The notes under the pieces: generated by a model
Databases searched by the model: none
What the model saw: the letters and a program-made list of their open reading frames with translations, nothing else
What the model was told of the DNA's origin: nothing
Made by a program: the position numbers and the translations under genes
From: Candidatus Poribacteria bacterium
Lineage (GTDB): Bacteria; Poribacteria; WGA-4E; WGA-3G
Assembly (NCBI GenBank): GCA_022394755.1
Contig: JAGFCA010000029.1
Span: 1 to 64,000 of the forward strand
DNA: 64,000 nucleotides
Direction of reading: 5' to 3'
In this document: positions 9,897-18,000 of the stretch, one piece after another
Layout: each line of letters opens with the position of its first letter
How positions within the stretch are numbered: the stretch's first letter is position 1

Positions 9897-10913
9897 TTGA
9901 ATATAGCAGTTCTCTCTTATAGTCATCATGGACGAAGTATGGCTAAGACAGCAGAATCACTCGGACATAAGATAATAGGAGTGATGGATGCTGAACACAC
10001 ACCTCGTGAACAATTAGCAAACGACTTTCAGTGTCCCGCCTATGATTCTGCAACTGGATGTCTTGATGCAACAAAACCTGAAGCAGTTCTTGTCGCGGGA
10101 AAGCACACAGAGATGCCTGCACATATTCAATCATGCGTTGATCGACGTATTCCTTACCTATTAGATAAGCCATTCGCTGATTCTGCTGAGAGTCTACGAC
10201 AAGTTGCTGAAGAATCCATGAAACATGATGTATTTAGTGCCCTGGTATTACCGAATAGAGCAAGTCGGATAGTTAATGTTGTGTCTGAGATGATAACTGA
10301 GGGGGATTTTGGTGACCTTGTTCTATATAACAGTAGATTAAATAACGGTCCTCCTTCAAGATATGACCCAACACCATCATATTGGCATAATGATCCGACT
10401 ATATCAGGTGGTGGTTGTTGGGCAGTTGAAGCTGCACATGGTATAGATACATTCCTTCAATTTGTGGGTGATCAAGATATCAGTGTTGTTGGAGGGGTTA
10501 TGTCAAACTCTATGTATAGTAGAGTTGTAGAAGATAGTGGTATCGGAATCTTAAGAACTGAAAATGGTACTACTGGTATAATTGAATCTGGATACACATA
10601 TCCAGCAGGAAAACGGGGTGGAGATCATTTCTTTAGGTTTATTGGTACAAAGGCGTCTGTTTTTGAACAATATGGAAAAAACGGTGAACCCCTAATTGAA
10701 ATTCATACCACAGATGGTGTTGAGTTTAGTGAAGATATATCCCATGGAGAGAGAATCCGTGGTGTTATGAATATGGCATTTGATGCACTACAAAATGGTG
10801 ATACATTTGTACCAACGGTAGCAGATGCAGTACGAATACTTGAAATTCAGGATGCTGTATATGCTCATGCACGACATAATTTAAATACAAATGGTCCGCA
10901 TCAAATGGGTTAA
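9897..10913 (+). CDS. Gfo/Idh/MocA-family oxidoreductase
   Basis: A 338-aa NAD(P)-dependent sugar or cyclitol dehydrogenase-like protein. The N-terminal Rossmann half (MNIAVLSYSHHGRSMAKT) replaces the usual GxGxxG with SYSHHG, so cofactor binding may be altered. LLDKPFADSAESL corresponds to the family EKP motif, and the C-terminal half (SGGGCWAVEAAHGIDTFLQF) fits the substrate-binding alpha/beta domain. The start is TTG with AAGGGA 6 nt upstream. The SMP-30-like gene starts 37 nt after its stop with its own strong ribosome site, so the two probably form an operon acting on the same sugar derivative. Confidence 0.82.
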   Translation: MNIAVLSYSHHGRSMAKTAESLGHKIIGVMDAEHTPREQLANDFQCPAYDSATGCLDATKPEAVLVAGKHTEMPAHIQSCVDRRIPYLLDKPFADSAESLRQVAEESMKHDVFSALVLPNRASRIVNVVSEMITEGDFGDLVLYNSRLNNGPPSRYDPTPSYWHNDPTISGGGCWAVEAAHGIDTFLQFVGDQDISVVGGVMSNSMYSRVVEDSGIGILRTENGTTGIIESGYTYPAGKRGGDHFFRFIGTKASVFEQYGKNGEPLIEIHTTDGVEFSEDISHGERIRGVMNMAFDALQNGDTFVPTVADAVRILEIQDAVYAHARHNLNTNGPHQMG

Positions 10914-10950
10914 TATATAATCATTACAATGTAATTTCATAGGAGAGGAT

Positions 10951-11898
10951 ATGGCACAATCTAATAGTGTAATACCACAGAATTCTAAATTGGAAGTACT
11001 ATATGACCAGGCACATTTCACTGAAGGACCTACTGTCGCTCATGATGGAAATGTCTATTTCAGTGATATAACTTTCACACATCAAGCAAATATGCAAGCT
11101 GGACATATCATGAAATACGACCCTTCAACAGGTGAAACGTCGGTATTTCGTTCACCAAGTGGTATGTCTAATGGTATGAAATTCGATGCAAAAGGACGAT
11201 TGGTTGTGGCTGAAGGGGCAGATTATGGTGGTCGACGAATTACTCGTACAGACATGAACTCTGGGAAAAGTGATATTATCGCAGGATTATACGAAGGTAG
11301 ACCATTCAATTCACCAAATGACTTGACTATTGATGAGAAGGGCAGAATTTATTTTACTGATCCAAGGTATGTTGGACATGAACCTGTTGAGCAACCTGTA
11401 ATGGGTGTCTATAGAATTGATACCAACGGTGCAGTTCAATTAGTTGTTGCTGATGCTGGAAAACCTAACGGAATTGCAGTTTCTCCTGACCAGAAAACCT
11501 TATATGTGGGTAGTAATGATAGTGGTTCGTTGAGAGAAATGCCTGATGAGTTACCCACCTATATGGGTAGAATGGCACTGCTGGCGTATGATTTATCGTC
11601 TGATGGTATGGCAACCTATCGTGAAACACTCGTTGACTATGCACCAGAACACGGTCCAGACGGATTTGAAGTTGATGTAGAAGGTAATTTGTATGTTGCT
11701 GTTAGGGATGCAACTCGGTTTGGAATAGGTATTTATGCAACTGATGGTGAGGAATTAGGTTTCATCAATACACCTGAATTACCAACAAATGTTGCATTTG
11801 GACGTGATGATGCAAGCAAGAATCTCTACATTACTGCTGGGGGAAGTCTACTAAGAATTGATGTTGGAATTGACGGGTATCATCTACCAACGAAGTAA
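10951..11898 (+). CDS. SMP-30/gluconolactonase-type beta-propeller lactonase
   Basis: A 315-aa metal-dependent six-bladed beta-propeller that would hydrolyse a sugar lactone to the aldonate. Diagnostic family blocks are NSPNDLTIDEKGRIYFTDPR, KPNGIAVSPDQKTLYVGSND and GPDGFEVDVEGNLYVAV, holding the Glu/Asn/Asp metal ligands. There is no signal peptide, so it is cytoplasmic. ATG 10951 is preceded by AGGAGAGGAT. Together with the upstream oxidoreductase it suggests sugar oxidation to lactone then acid. The exact sugar is not identifiable. Confidence 0.88.
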   Translation: MAQSNSVIPQNSKLEVLYDQAHFTEGPTVAHDGNVYFSDITFTHQANMQAGHIMKYDPSTGETSVFRSPSGMSNGMKFDAKGRLVVAEGADYGGRRITRTDMNSGKSDIIAGLYEGRPFNSPNDLTIDEKGRIYFTDPRYVGHEPVEQPVMGVYRIDTNGAVQLVVADAGKPNGIAVSPDQKTLYVGSNDSGSLREMPDELPTYMGRMALLAYDLSSDGMATYRETLVDYAPEHGPDGFEVDVEGNLYVAVRDATRFGIGIYATDGEELGFINTPELPTNVAFGRDDASKNLYITAGGSLLRIDVGIDGYHLPTK

Positions 11899-11910
11899 TT
11901 TCTAATATGA

Positions 11911-13311
11911 TTAAATATCTGGGTGGAGTTTGTGCCATTCAGTTGCATTTTCGTAGGCATATCCAACTTGACATAACAACGGTTCGCTTAAATGTTTTCC
12001 TACAAACTGAATACTTAATGGTAGACCATCTACTGTCAAACCACATGGTGCAGAAAGTGTAGGTGCTCCATTGAAATCAAAAGGAGCAGTAAAACGTTGA
12101 AATCTTGCTGCTCTGGTTTCTTTCGGTCCGTATAATAATTCTGGTGTGACAGGGTGTGGAGGTCCAGACATAGATGGACATACTAATACATCAATGTCCT
12201 TGAATATTCTTCTAAGGTGTCCTGAACATTCATTCCTTAGGTTATTCGCTTCCGCATATTGTGTGCCAGTTATCTCTGCTCCCATATCAAGCCAACCTTG
12301 AAACCAAGGTCCATATTCATCACGTCTTGAGGGATACGTTTCTTTATGAGCTAAAACTGCTTCAGCAGTACAAATTGTTGGCCAAGCCAAGACGTATTCG
12401 TCCATATCAGGCACTTTAACTTCTACAATTTCTGCCCCTAAATCCTCTAAGATTTTAACTCCTAAACATACTGCAGCAGAGAGTTCTTTATCAACATCTT
12501 TAGTTGTATAATGTTTATCAAATCCAATTCTGATTCCAGTAATATCATTACTAATTCCTTCCAGCATATTGGGTACTGGATTAGGCAGTGAAGTAGGATC
12601 ATTTTCATCATTACCAGAAATTGTTTCTAATAATATAGCAGAATCAGATATGCTACGTGTCATTGGTCCAACGTGATCCATAGATTCAGCAAGTGCAAAA
12701 ACACCGTATCTACTCACCCTACCCCATGTAGGTTTAATACCAACAATTCCACATGCAGCAGAGGGAAATCTAATCGATCCACCTGTGTCGCTTCCAATTG
12801 ATACGGTACATAAACCTGCAGCGGTTGCTACTCCAGAACCACTTGATGATGAACCTGTCCATCTTTCAGGATTCCATGGACTGATTGGTATGTCAAATTC
12901 AGGGTGATATCCACCCATTGCACCTTCGGTTAGGTTTAACTTACCCAGAATTACACCACCTGCAGATTCCAACTTATCTACCACAGTACTATTATAGGTT
13001 GGTACATGATTCTTCAGTACTTTCGCACCACCCATTGTTCTAACACCCTTGGTGAAGCAGAGATCTTTAACACCTATTGGGATACCGTGTAGCAAACCTC
13101 TATATTCACCCTTCATTATTTCCTGTTCAGCCTTTTTTGCTGACTCCAAAGCCTGTTCTGACATAAGTGTAGCATAACTTTTCAACTTGTCATCAAGTTG
13201 ATCAATTCGTTGGAGAAATGAATCGGTTAATTCTACGGGAGACAACTCCTTGGATGAAATTAATTCTGCAAGCTCCGTAATTGCCTTATAATGAAGGGGT
13301 GTTTCTGGCAT
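11911..13311 (-). CDS. Amidase (amidase-signature family, GatA-like)
   Basis: A 466-aa amidase-signature hydrolase. The Ser-cisSer-Lys triad can be placed: K82 in IGVKDLC, cis-Ser about S155 in the TGSSSSGSG run, and nucleophile S179 in DTGGSIRFPS. These positions match the spacing in GatA and its relatives. No GatB or GatC is adjacent, so it is more likely a stand-alone amide hydrolase than the tRNA amidotransferase subunit, though that cannot be excluded. An AAGGA lies 8 nt before ATG 13311. It converges with the SMP-30-like gene across a 12-nt gap. Confidence 0.88.
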   Translation of the reverse strand: MPETPLHYKAITELAELISSKELSPVELTDSFLQRIDQLDDKLKSYATLMSEQALESAKKAEQEIMKGEYRGLLHGIPIGVKDLCFTKGVRTMGGAKVLKNHVPTYNSTVVDKLESAGGVILGKLNLTEGAMGGYHPEFDIPISPWNPERWTGSSSSGSGVATAAGLCTVSIGSDTGGSIRFPSAACGIVGIKPTWGRVSRYGVFALAESMDHVGPMTRSISDSAILLETISGNDENDPTSLPNPVPNMLEGISNDITGIRIGFDKHYTTKDVDKELSAAVCLGVKILEDLGAEIVEVKVPDMDEYVLAWPTICTAEAVLAHKETYPSRRDEYGPWFQGWLDMGAEITGTQYAEANNLRNECSGHLRRIFKDIDVLVCPSMSGPPHPVTPELLYGPKETRAARFQRFTAPFDFNGAPTLSAPCGLTVDGLPLSIQFVGKHLSEPLLCQVGYAYENATEWHKLHPDI

Positions 13312-13331
13312 GAATTTATCCTTAATTTATC

Positions 13332-14195
13332 TTATGATGATCCGTTTGGCCTACTTCGACCCAACAATCGCAACAATTCGTCGTCTGCTGTTTTTAGTTC
13401 TTCTTCTGGTACTGGTACATCATTACATAAACTAAATCGCCAATATGCCCAATAAGCTGCATATTGTGATTGAAGAATATAACGTGTCTTATTCGAATTA
13501 TTGGGTGCACCACGATGCCAACACTGTGGATCTTGTAGATAAATATCACCTGCTTTACAGAAGATAGAAACAGGTTTATTACCATTAAATTCTGGATTCT
13601 CTTGGTCATTAGGATTTCTGCCTGAGAAATGGCTACCAGGCACATATTGTGTCGGTCCTTCTTCTATAGTTTCAATATCATTTAATGCCATTTGAACTGT
13701 GAACCACATCACCGGCATCCTTAACCGGGTATCATGCTGTGGCATCTCATCTGTAACTGGAAAATGAACAGATCCATCAACATGCCATGTACTGATTGAA
13801 AGTCCAGGTAGATTTCTAAGGACATTCTGTCCACAAAATTTACAATTCTTACCTACAATAGCTTCTGCAAGACTGAGTATAGGTTCACGAAGGAGCATAT
13901 CACGAAAAATCGGATCAAGCTCAATTGTGTTACGGAGTATGAAGGGGAGTGTATCACCAGATTCTGTATGACTACCCATCTGGATATAACGTACATCTGC
14001 CAATTCCGGATTTGTTTTCTCCATTAATTCAGGATCATCAAACAATTCATCTGACTTTTCTCTTAATGCAGAAACTTCGTTCTCTGTGAGGACACCAGGG
14101 ATATGTACAAATCCCTCTTTAAAGAACTCTTCTGCAATTTCTAATGTCTTGTCTTCACTAAAGGGTTCACCTTTTAAAATTGGACTATTAGCCAT
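13332..14195 (-). CDS. Phytanoyl-CoA dioxygenase (PhyH) family protein
   Basis: A 287-aa Fe(II)/2-oxoglutarate dioxygenase of the PhyH family. The metal site is H138-x-D140 (STWHVDGSVHFP), the distal histidine is in DPQCWHRGAPNN, and the 2-oxoglutarate arginine is likely in KTRYILQSQY. ATG 14195 (MANSPILKGEP) was chosen over an in-frame start at 14279 because GGAGAC lies 6 nt upstream and the longer form would overlap the sulfatase gene. It sits between the sulfatase and the amidase on the minus strand (gaps of 47 and 20 nt), suggesting one operon: sulfatase, PhyH, amidase. Confidence 0.88.
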   Translation of the reverse strand: MANSPILKGEPFSEDKTLEIAEEFFKEGFVHIPGVLTENEVSALREKSDELFDDPELMEKTNPELADVRYIQMGSHTESGDTLPFILRNTIELDPIFRDMLLREPILSLAEAIVGKNCKFCGQNVLRNLPGLSISTWHVDGSVHFPVTDEMPQHDTRLRMPVMWFTVQMALNDIETIEEGPTQYVPGSHFSGRNPNDQENPEFNGNKPVSIFCKAGDIYLQDPQCWHRGAPNNSNKTRYILQSQYAAYWAYWRFSLCNDVPVPEEELKTADDELLRLLGRSRPNGSS

Positions 14196-14242
14196 AGTTG
14201 TCTCCAAATTGATTAATATAGTTACGAAGTAATTCTCAATTT

Positions 14243-15694
14243 TTAATCTAAATAATCCATCTCTGGTAAGAGATTCCATCGGTATTGATCAACTGGTTGG
14301 GTATTTCGTGCCCATCTACTAAGTAATTGAGTGTCTAACTGTTTCTTGTCCATCTGAAGTTTTATTTTTTCAGGATCCCATCCATCTAAAACTCTATCAG
14401 TTAATTCATTCTTTATATCCTGACATTTTGGATCATCAGTTCTGTCATTGAGTTCATTTGGATCATCCATCAAATTGAATAATTGTGAGGGTTGACCATG
14501 GTAGTAGTTTAATTTCCATTCATCTTGTCGTATCATTCGATGAAAACAACCGTCATAAGTGCAGTATTCTGAGAATGCTAAATTATCCCAGTCTGTATCT
14601 TCAGATTTTAATAGAGATAACAGACTTCTTCCTCGAGAATTAGGCAGTGAAGGACTATTAAGGGCATCAATTATTGTTGCATTTATATCCAATGAACTAA
14701 TTACATTTTCACATCGTTCACCTTCAGGCAATACCCCTTTCCAGGATAGAATAGCTGGAACTTTAACTGAGTGTTCATAGAAAGTCTGTTTCCACCAAAG
14801 ACCATGTTCACCCACCTGTTCTCCATGATCCGAACTATAGATTATGAGTGTATTTTTATCAAGATTATTATCCCTAAGGGCAGTCAATATTTGTCCAATC
14901 ATTATATCCATACGTGTGACAAGTGCCCAATATGCTGCACGTGCACGCATAATCTCATCATTAGACACCTCAGTAATTCCACATTTCTCACGCCACCACT
15001 TAATATAAGGATGTAAATTATCTGAGAAAGGTTCAGCATGTCTTGGCATTGTCATTGTATTTACATAGAGTTCATAATCCTCTTTTCTGGCAACAAATGG
15101 TTGATGGGGTAACATGAAACCGACTGAAATAGAGAATGGCTTATTTTGTATTCCAGCTCTTTTCTGAACACCAAGTCGATTGAGATAATCTACAGTGGCT
15201 ACTGTGACATCTTCATCATGTACCTGATAGGCACTTTGTCCTTGACCAGATTTTTCAAGACTCACTCTCTCAGGTCCAGCTGTACCAGACAATTCACCGT
15301 GATCAACTCCTATTCCACCCGGGTGGTTTGGTCCGTGATCTCCAACTAATCTTTCTGTATATCCATGTAGTTGATCTGGTCCCAATGCATGCATCCGACC
15401 AATTAGAACTGGTTCATATCCAGATGCCCCCATCGCATGTGCAAATGTTGGGATTGCAGAATCCAGAATATGATTATTCGTCCATACTCGATTTTCATGA
15501 GGGTAACGGCCTGTTAACATAGACATGCGTGATGGCACACAGATAGGAGACGGACAATATACATTCTCTAACACAACCCCAGCAGATGCTAACTGATCTA
15601 AATTTGGTGTATCTACCAGAGTATCACCATAACAGCCTGTAACATAGGGATTGTGCTGATCTGAGTGAATATATAACAGATTTGGTTGAGACAT
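14243..15694 (-). CDS. Type I sulfatase (formylglycine-dependent)
   Basis: A 483-aa alkaline-phosphatase-superfamily sulfate ester hydrolase. The N terminus carries the metal-binding NLLYIHSDQHNP block, and C52 of CVPSRMSMLTGRYP is the residue converted to formylglycine. GFMLPHQPF and YSSDHGEQVGEHGLWWKQ complete the active site. There is no signal peptide, unlike many polysaccharide sulfatases, so it may act in the cytoplasm on imported oligosaccharide or a small sulfate ester. ATG 15694 is preferred to an in-frame TTG two codons upstream; its ribosome site is weak. No formylglycine-generating enzyme or anaerobic maturase is seen in the window, so maturation must come from elsewhere. Confidence 0.9.
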   Translation of the reverse strand: MSQPNLLYIHSDQHNPYVTGCYGDTLVDTPNLDQLASAGVVLENVYCPSPICVPSRMSMLTGRYPHENRVWTNNHILDSAIPTFAHAMGASGYEPVLIGRMHALGPDQLHGYTERLVGDHGPNHPGGIGVDHGELSGTAGPERVSLEKSGQGQSAYQVHDEDVTVATVDYLNRLGVQKRAGIQNKPFSISVGFMLPHQPFVARKEDYELYVNTMTMPRHAEPFSDNLHPYIKWWREKCGITEVSNDEIMRARAAYWALVTRMDIMIGQILTALRDNNLDKNTLIIYSSDHGEQVGEHGLWWKQTFYEHSVKVPAILSWKGVLPEGERCENVISSLDINATIIDALNSPSLPNSRGRSLLSLLKSEDTDWDNLAFSEYCTYDGCFHRMIRQDEWKLNYYHGQPSQLFNLMDDPNELNDRTDDPKCQDIKNELTDRVLDGWDPEKIKLQMDKKQLDTQLLSRWARNTQPVDQYRWNLLPEMDYLD

Positions 15695-15781
15695 ATACAA
15701 ATTTTCTCTATATATATTATTATTTCCACATTATACTGAAGAAAAAACACTCGTCAAGCAGAAATAAGCAAGTGCTTTTTA

Positions 15782-15810
15782 TTGACATCTAATAACTGTT
15801 ACTGTAGAAT
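15782..15810 (+). promoter_or_regulatory. Sigma-70-type promoter for the PhyH gene at 15.9 kb
   Basis: TTGACA (15782-15787), a 17-nt spacer, then TAGAAT (15805-15810): a perfect -35 and a five-of-six -10 hexamer. It lies about 55 nt upstream of the GTG start at 15865 in the divergent interval facing the sulfatase gene. Confidence 0.65.
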
Positions 15811-15864
15811 AAGTGAAATCTTGAATAACTAAATCATACCAATAGTCTATCATAGAGGTATACA

Positions 15865-16680
15865 GTGTCATTCAAATTCCAAGATTATATGGTGAATGAA
15901 TATCTTTCCCAAGGATATTTAATATTTCGAGGCATTGTACCACCATCATTACTCACAGATTTACGTGCTGAAGCAGAGAAAGCACGACACTTGGCACACA
16001 AGCTTAATGGACCTCAAACACAACGAATCCAACCACTTTCAAATTATGGTGATGATCTGAACCTAAAACCATTTTATGATTATACAGAACTTCCTGAACT
16101 TAAAGATGCAATAGATAAATTGCTTGGCGAAAACTATACCCATGGTCATGTAGATATAATGGGTTTATTGGTTGAACCTAAAGACTATCCATGGCATATA
16201 GGATGGCATCGTGATGGTGTAGTTGAGGTACCAATTGAGGCAAGAGATGAACAGGTTGTAGCAAAGTTAGCAGAAGTCTGGTACGATTTGCGACATTTTA
16301 ATCAGGTCAATTGTGCAATCTATGCAGAATCATGTACATGGTTTGTCCCAGGAAGTCATCTTCGCCAATGGGATATGCCGGGGGAAGAACAGTCTACAAA
16401 AGATCCTATGTTACGAAAACCACAGGAAGGACAGTCAAATGTAGAAGCCGAAAGGTATAATTTGAAACATTGTCAACAATTTCCTGGTGCTGTTCAGGTT
16501 CATCTTGGTCCTGGAGACTTTATGATTTATAGAAATCTTGCATGGCATACTGGTAACTATATCACTTATCAACCGCGTGCTACAATTCATGATGTTGTCA
16601 GATATGAAGGAAAAATTGATTGGACAGATTGGCAACAAACGAAATTGGACGCTGTAAATCGTTGGAAGAAACAAAAATAA
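15865..16680 (+). CDS. Phytanoyl-CoA dioxygenase (PhyH) family protein
   Basis: A 271-aa Fe(II)/2-oxoglutarate dioxygenase. H115-x-D117 (GWHRDGVVEVP) supplies two metal ligands, the distal histidine is in YRNLAWHTGNY, and the following PRATIHD holds the likely 2-oxoglutarate arginine. The N-terminal MVNEYLSQGYLIFRGIVPP is the usual PhyH entry segment. The start is GTG with AGAGGT 6 nt upstream and a good promoter before it. It is transcribed away from the sulfatase operon and is followed by two very small membrane ORFs and an unknown conserved-looking gene. Confidence 0.88.
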   Translation: MSFKFQDYMVNEYLSQGYLIFRGIVPPSLLTDLRAEAEKARHLAHKLNGPQTQRIQPLSNYGDDLNLKPFYDYTELPELKDAIDKLLGENYTHGHVDIMGLLVEPKDYPWHIGWHRDGVVEVPIEARDEQVVAKLAEVWYDLRHFNQVNCAIYAESCTWFVPGSHLRQWDMPGEEQSTKDPMLRKPQEGQSNVEAERYNLKHCQQFPGAVQVHLGPGDFMIYRNLAWHTGNYITYQPRATIHDVVRYEGKIDWTDWQQTKLDAVNRWKKQK

Positions 16681-16753
16681 GAACGAATTTTTTTAGTAAT
16701 CTATCAGGTTGAGATTTATATTACTCTATTTCAATTAGTAAGGATACATTATA

Positions 16754-16858
16754 ATGAATATTGGTCTATTCGAGATTGGCGTACTATTCTTTGCAATCAT
16801 CTTTGTTGTAGGTATTATCATGACGATAACACTATTTATTAATCCAAAAGATAGCTGA
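16754..16858 (+). CDS. Putative 34-aa single-span membrane peptide
   Basis: An ATG-initiated 34-codon frame with AGGA 9 nt upstream. After MNIGLFEIG it is a continuous hydrophobic helix (VLFFAIIFVVGIIMTITLF) ending in a short polar tail INPKDS. This is the form expected of a small membrane protein, but no homolog is known to me and the A+T-rich context can make hydrophobic frames by chance. A second tiny membrane frame follows 85 nt later. Confidence 0.45.
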   Translation: MNIGLFEIGVLFFAIIFVVGIIMTITLFINPKDS

Positions 16859-16943
16859 ATTCAAGCCCAGTTTTACAACAATAGAACATCAATTCAACTA
16901 CATTATTAATTTATCAATTTCTATAAAATTCGAGATATGATTA

Positions 16944-17042
16944 ATGATAATGTTACCAGGTCCAATTAAATTGATTCTAATATGTGGAATTACCATAGGA
17001 CTCATAATTTTACTTATCGTAAATAAAAAGAAACAAACATAG
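16944..17042 (+). CDS. Putative 32-aa single-span membrane peptide
   Basis: Starts at the first of two near-adjacent in-frame ATGs (16944, 16950). It reads as a short N-terminal segment, a hydrophobic helix (KLILICGITIGLIILLIV) and a basic tail NKKKQT, giving an inside-positive C terminus. The ribosome site is weak (GAGAT about 8 nt upstream). The stop is 42 nt before the next gene. Pairing with the 34-aa frame upstream makes a real pair of small membrane proteins plausible but unproven. Confidence 0.4.
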   Translation: MIMLPGPIKLILICGITIGLIILLIVNKKKQT

Positions 17043-17084
17043 CAATCAAAATTCAATATCCAAGGATATTGGATAATTACAATC

Positions 17085-17891
17085 ATGAGTAATAAGTTTT
17101 CCATAAAACATCCTGGAAAGGTCATAAACCATCCATTTCCTCACACACGTCCTGATATAAAGATAGAAAAAAGTGAAAACAAAATCGTTGAAGTAGACTG
17201 CCCAGAATTACAGTGGTGGTTTATGGTACCGCGTATGGGAGAAAGATATATGTGGGCGGAATACGATGGAGAAACACAACAATTAGATGCTGTTACAGAG
17301 ATGATACCAACTGCTAACGCTTACGTTAGAGATACTGAATGTGTAGAAATTCAGTTTAATGAATGGTTAGCAAAAGAGTGGCCTACTTCTCCAGACTTAA
17401 TGTATGTTGCAATTGATCATCATCATACAAGATGGATTGCAGTTGTAAATACTATTGATGGTAAGAGAATTTATAATACACTTGGAGATGAATGGTTTGA
17501 AGATCAATGGGGTGGTCCATGTAATCGACACATATATGACGATGGAAGATATGAACTCCAGCCAGATGGTTCATACAAAATTACTCATGGAGAAGGTTTA
17601 GGTGCTGGAACCTATGAGGTTACAATTGGTGATAACACATTTCATTGTCTTCGTGTCATAGATCCTGATATTGAAGCAGAACATGGTGGAGAAATGTGTG
17701 AAGTGTATTTGAATGAAGATGGACGAACAGTATTTTTTCGACGTTATGATGGACGCTATCTTCGTGGTCATGATCTTGTAGAAAAGTTCCCAAATAATCT
17801 TCAAATGATAATCAATGACATCGTTTATGTACATAGTAATTGCACAGGTTGGTATCACGACACCTTAACATTAACATCGCTTGGACTATAA
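17085..17891 (+). CDS. Unrecognised cytoplasmic protein
   Basis: A 268-aa protein that I cannot assign to a family. It has no signal peptide or membrane span. The sequence is rich in aromatic residues and in strand-like segments (PELQWWFMVP, YMWAEYDGE, GTYEVTIGDNTFHCLRVID, RTVFFRRYDGRYLRG), with a histidine run IDHHHTRW near residue 110, so an all-beta fold with a possible metal or ligand pocket is likely. It follows the PhyH gene and two tiny membrane ORFs on the same strand. Codon use and length support a real gene. Confidence 0.75.
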   Translation: MSNKFSIKHPGKVINHPFPHTRPDIKIEKSENKIVEVDCPELQWWFMVPRMGERYMWAEYDGETQQLDAVTEMIPTANAYVRDTECVEIQFNEWLAKEWPTSPDLMYVAIDHHHTRWIAVVNTIDGKRIYNTLGDEWFEDQWGGPCNRHIYDDGRYELQPDGSYKITHGEGLGAGTYEVTIGDNTFHCLRVIDPDIEAEHGGEMCEVYLNEDGRTVFFRRYDGRYLRGHDLVEKFPNNLQMIINDIVYVHSNCTGWYHDTLTLTSLGL

Positions 17892-18000
17892 ACTTTCCGT
17901 TAAAACTGCATCCACTTCATAGTCTCAATAAATTGAATAACTCAATTAAAAACAAATAATATATAAATAGATTCTCAAGTTCTATCTATAATGAGGAATC

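Noticed and set aside
13332..14279. Longer start for the PhyH gene, overlapping the sulfatase
   Set aside because: The extra 28 residues lie before the family start, overlap the sulfatase coding end, and the internal ATG at 14195 has a good ribosome site.
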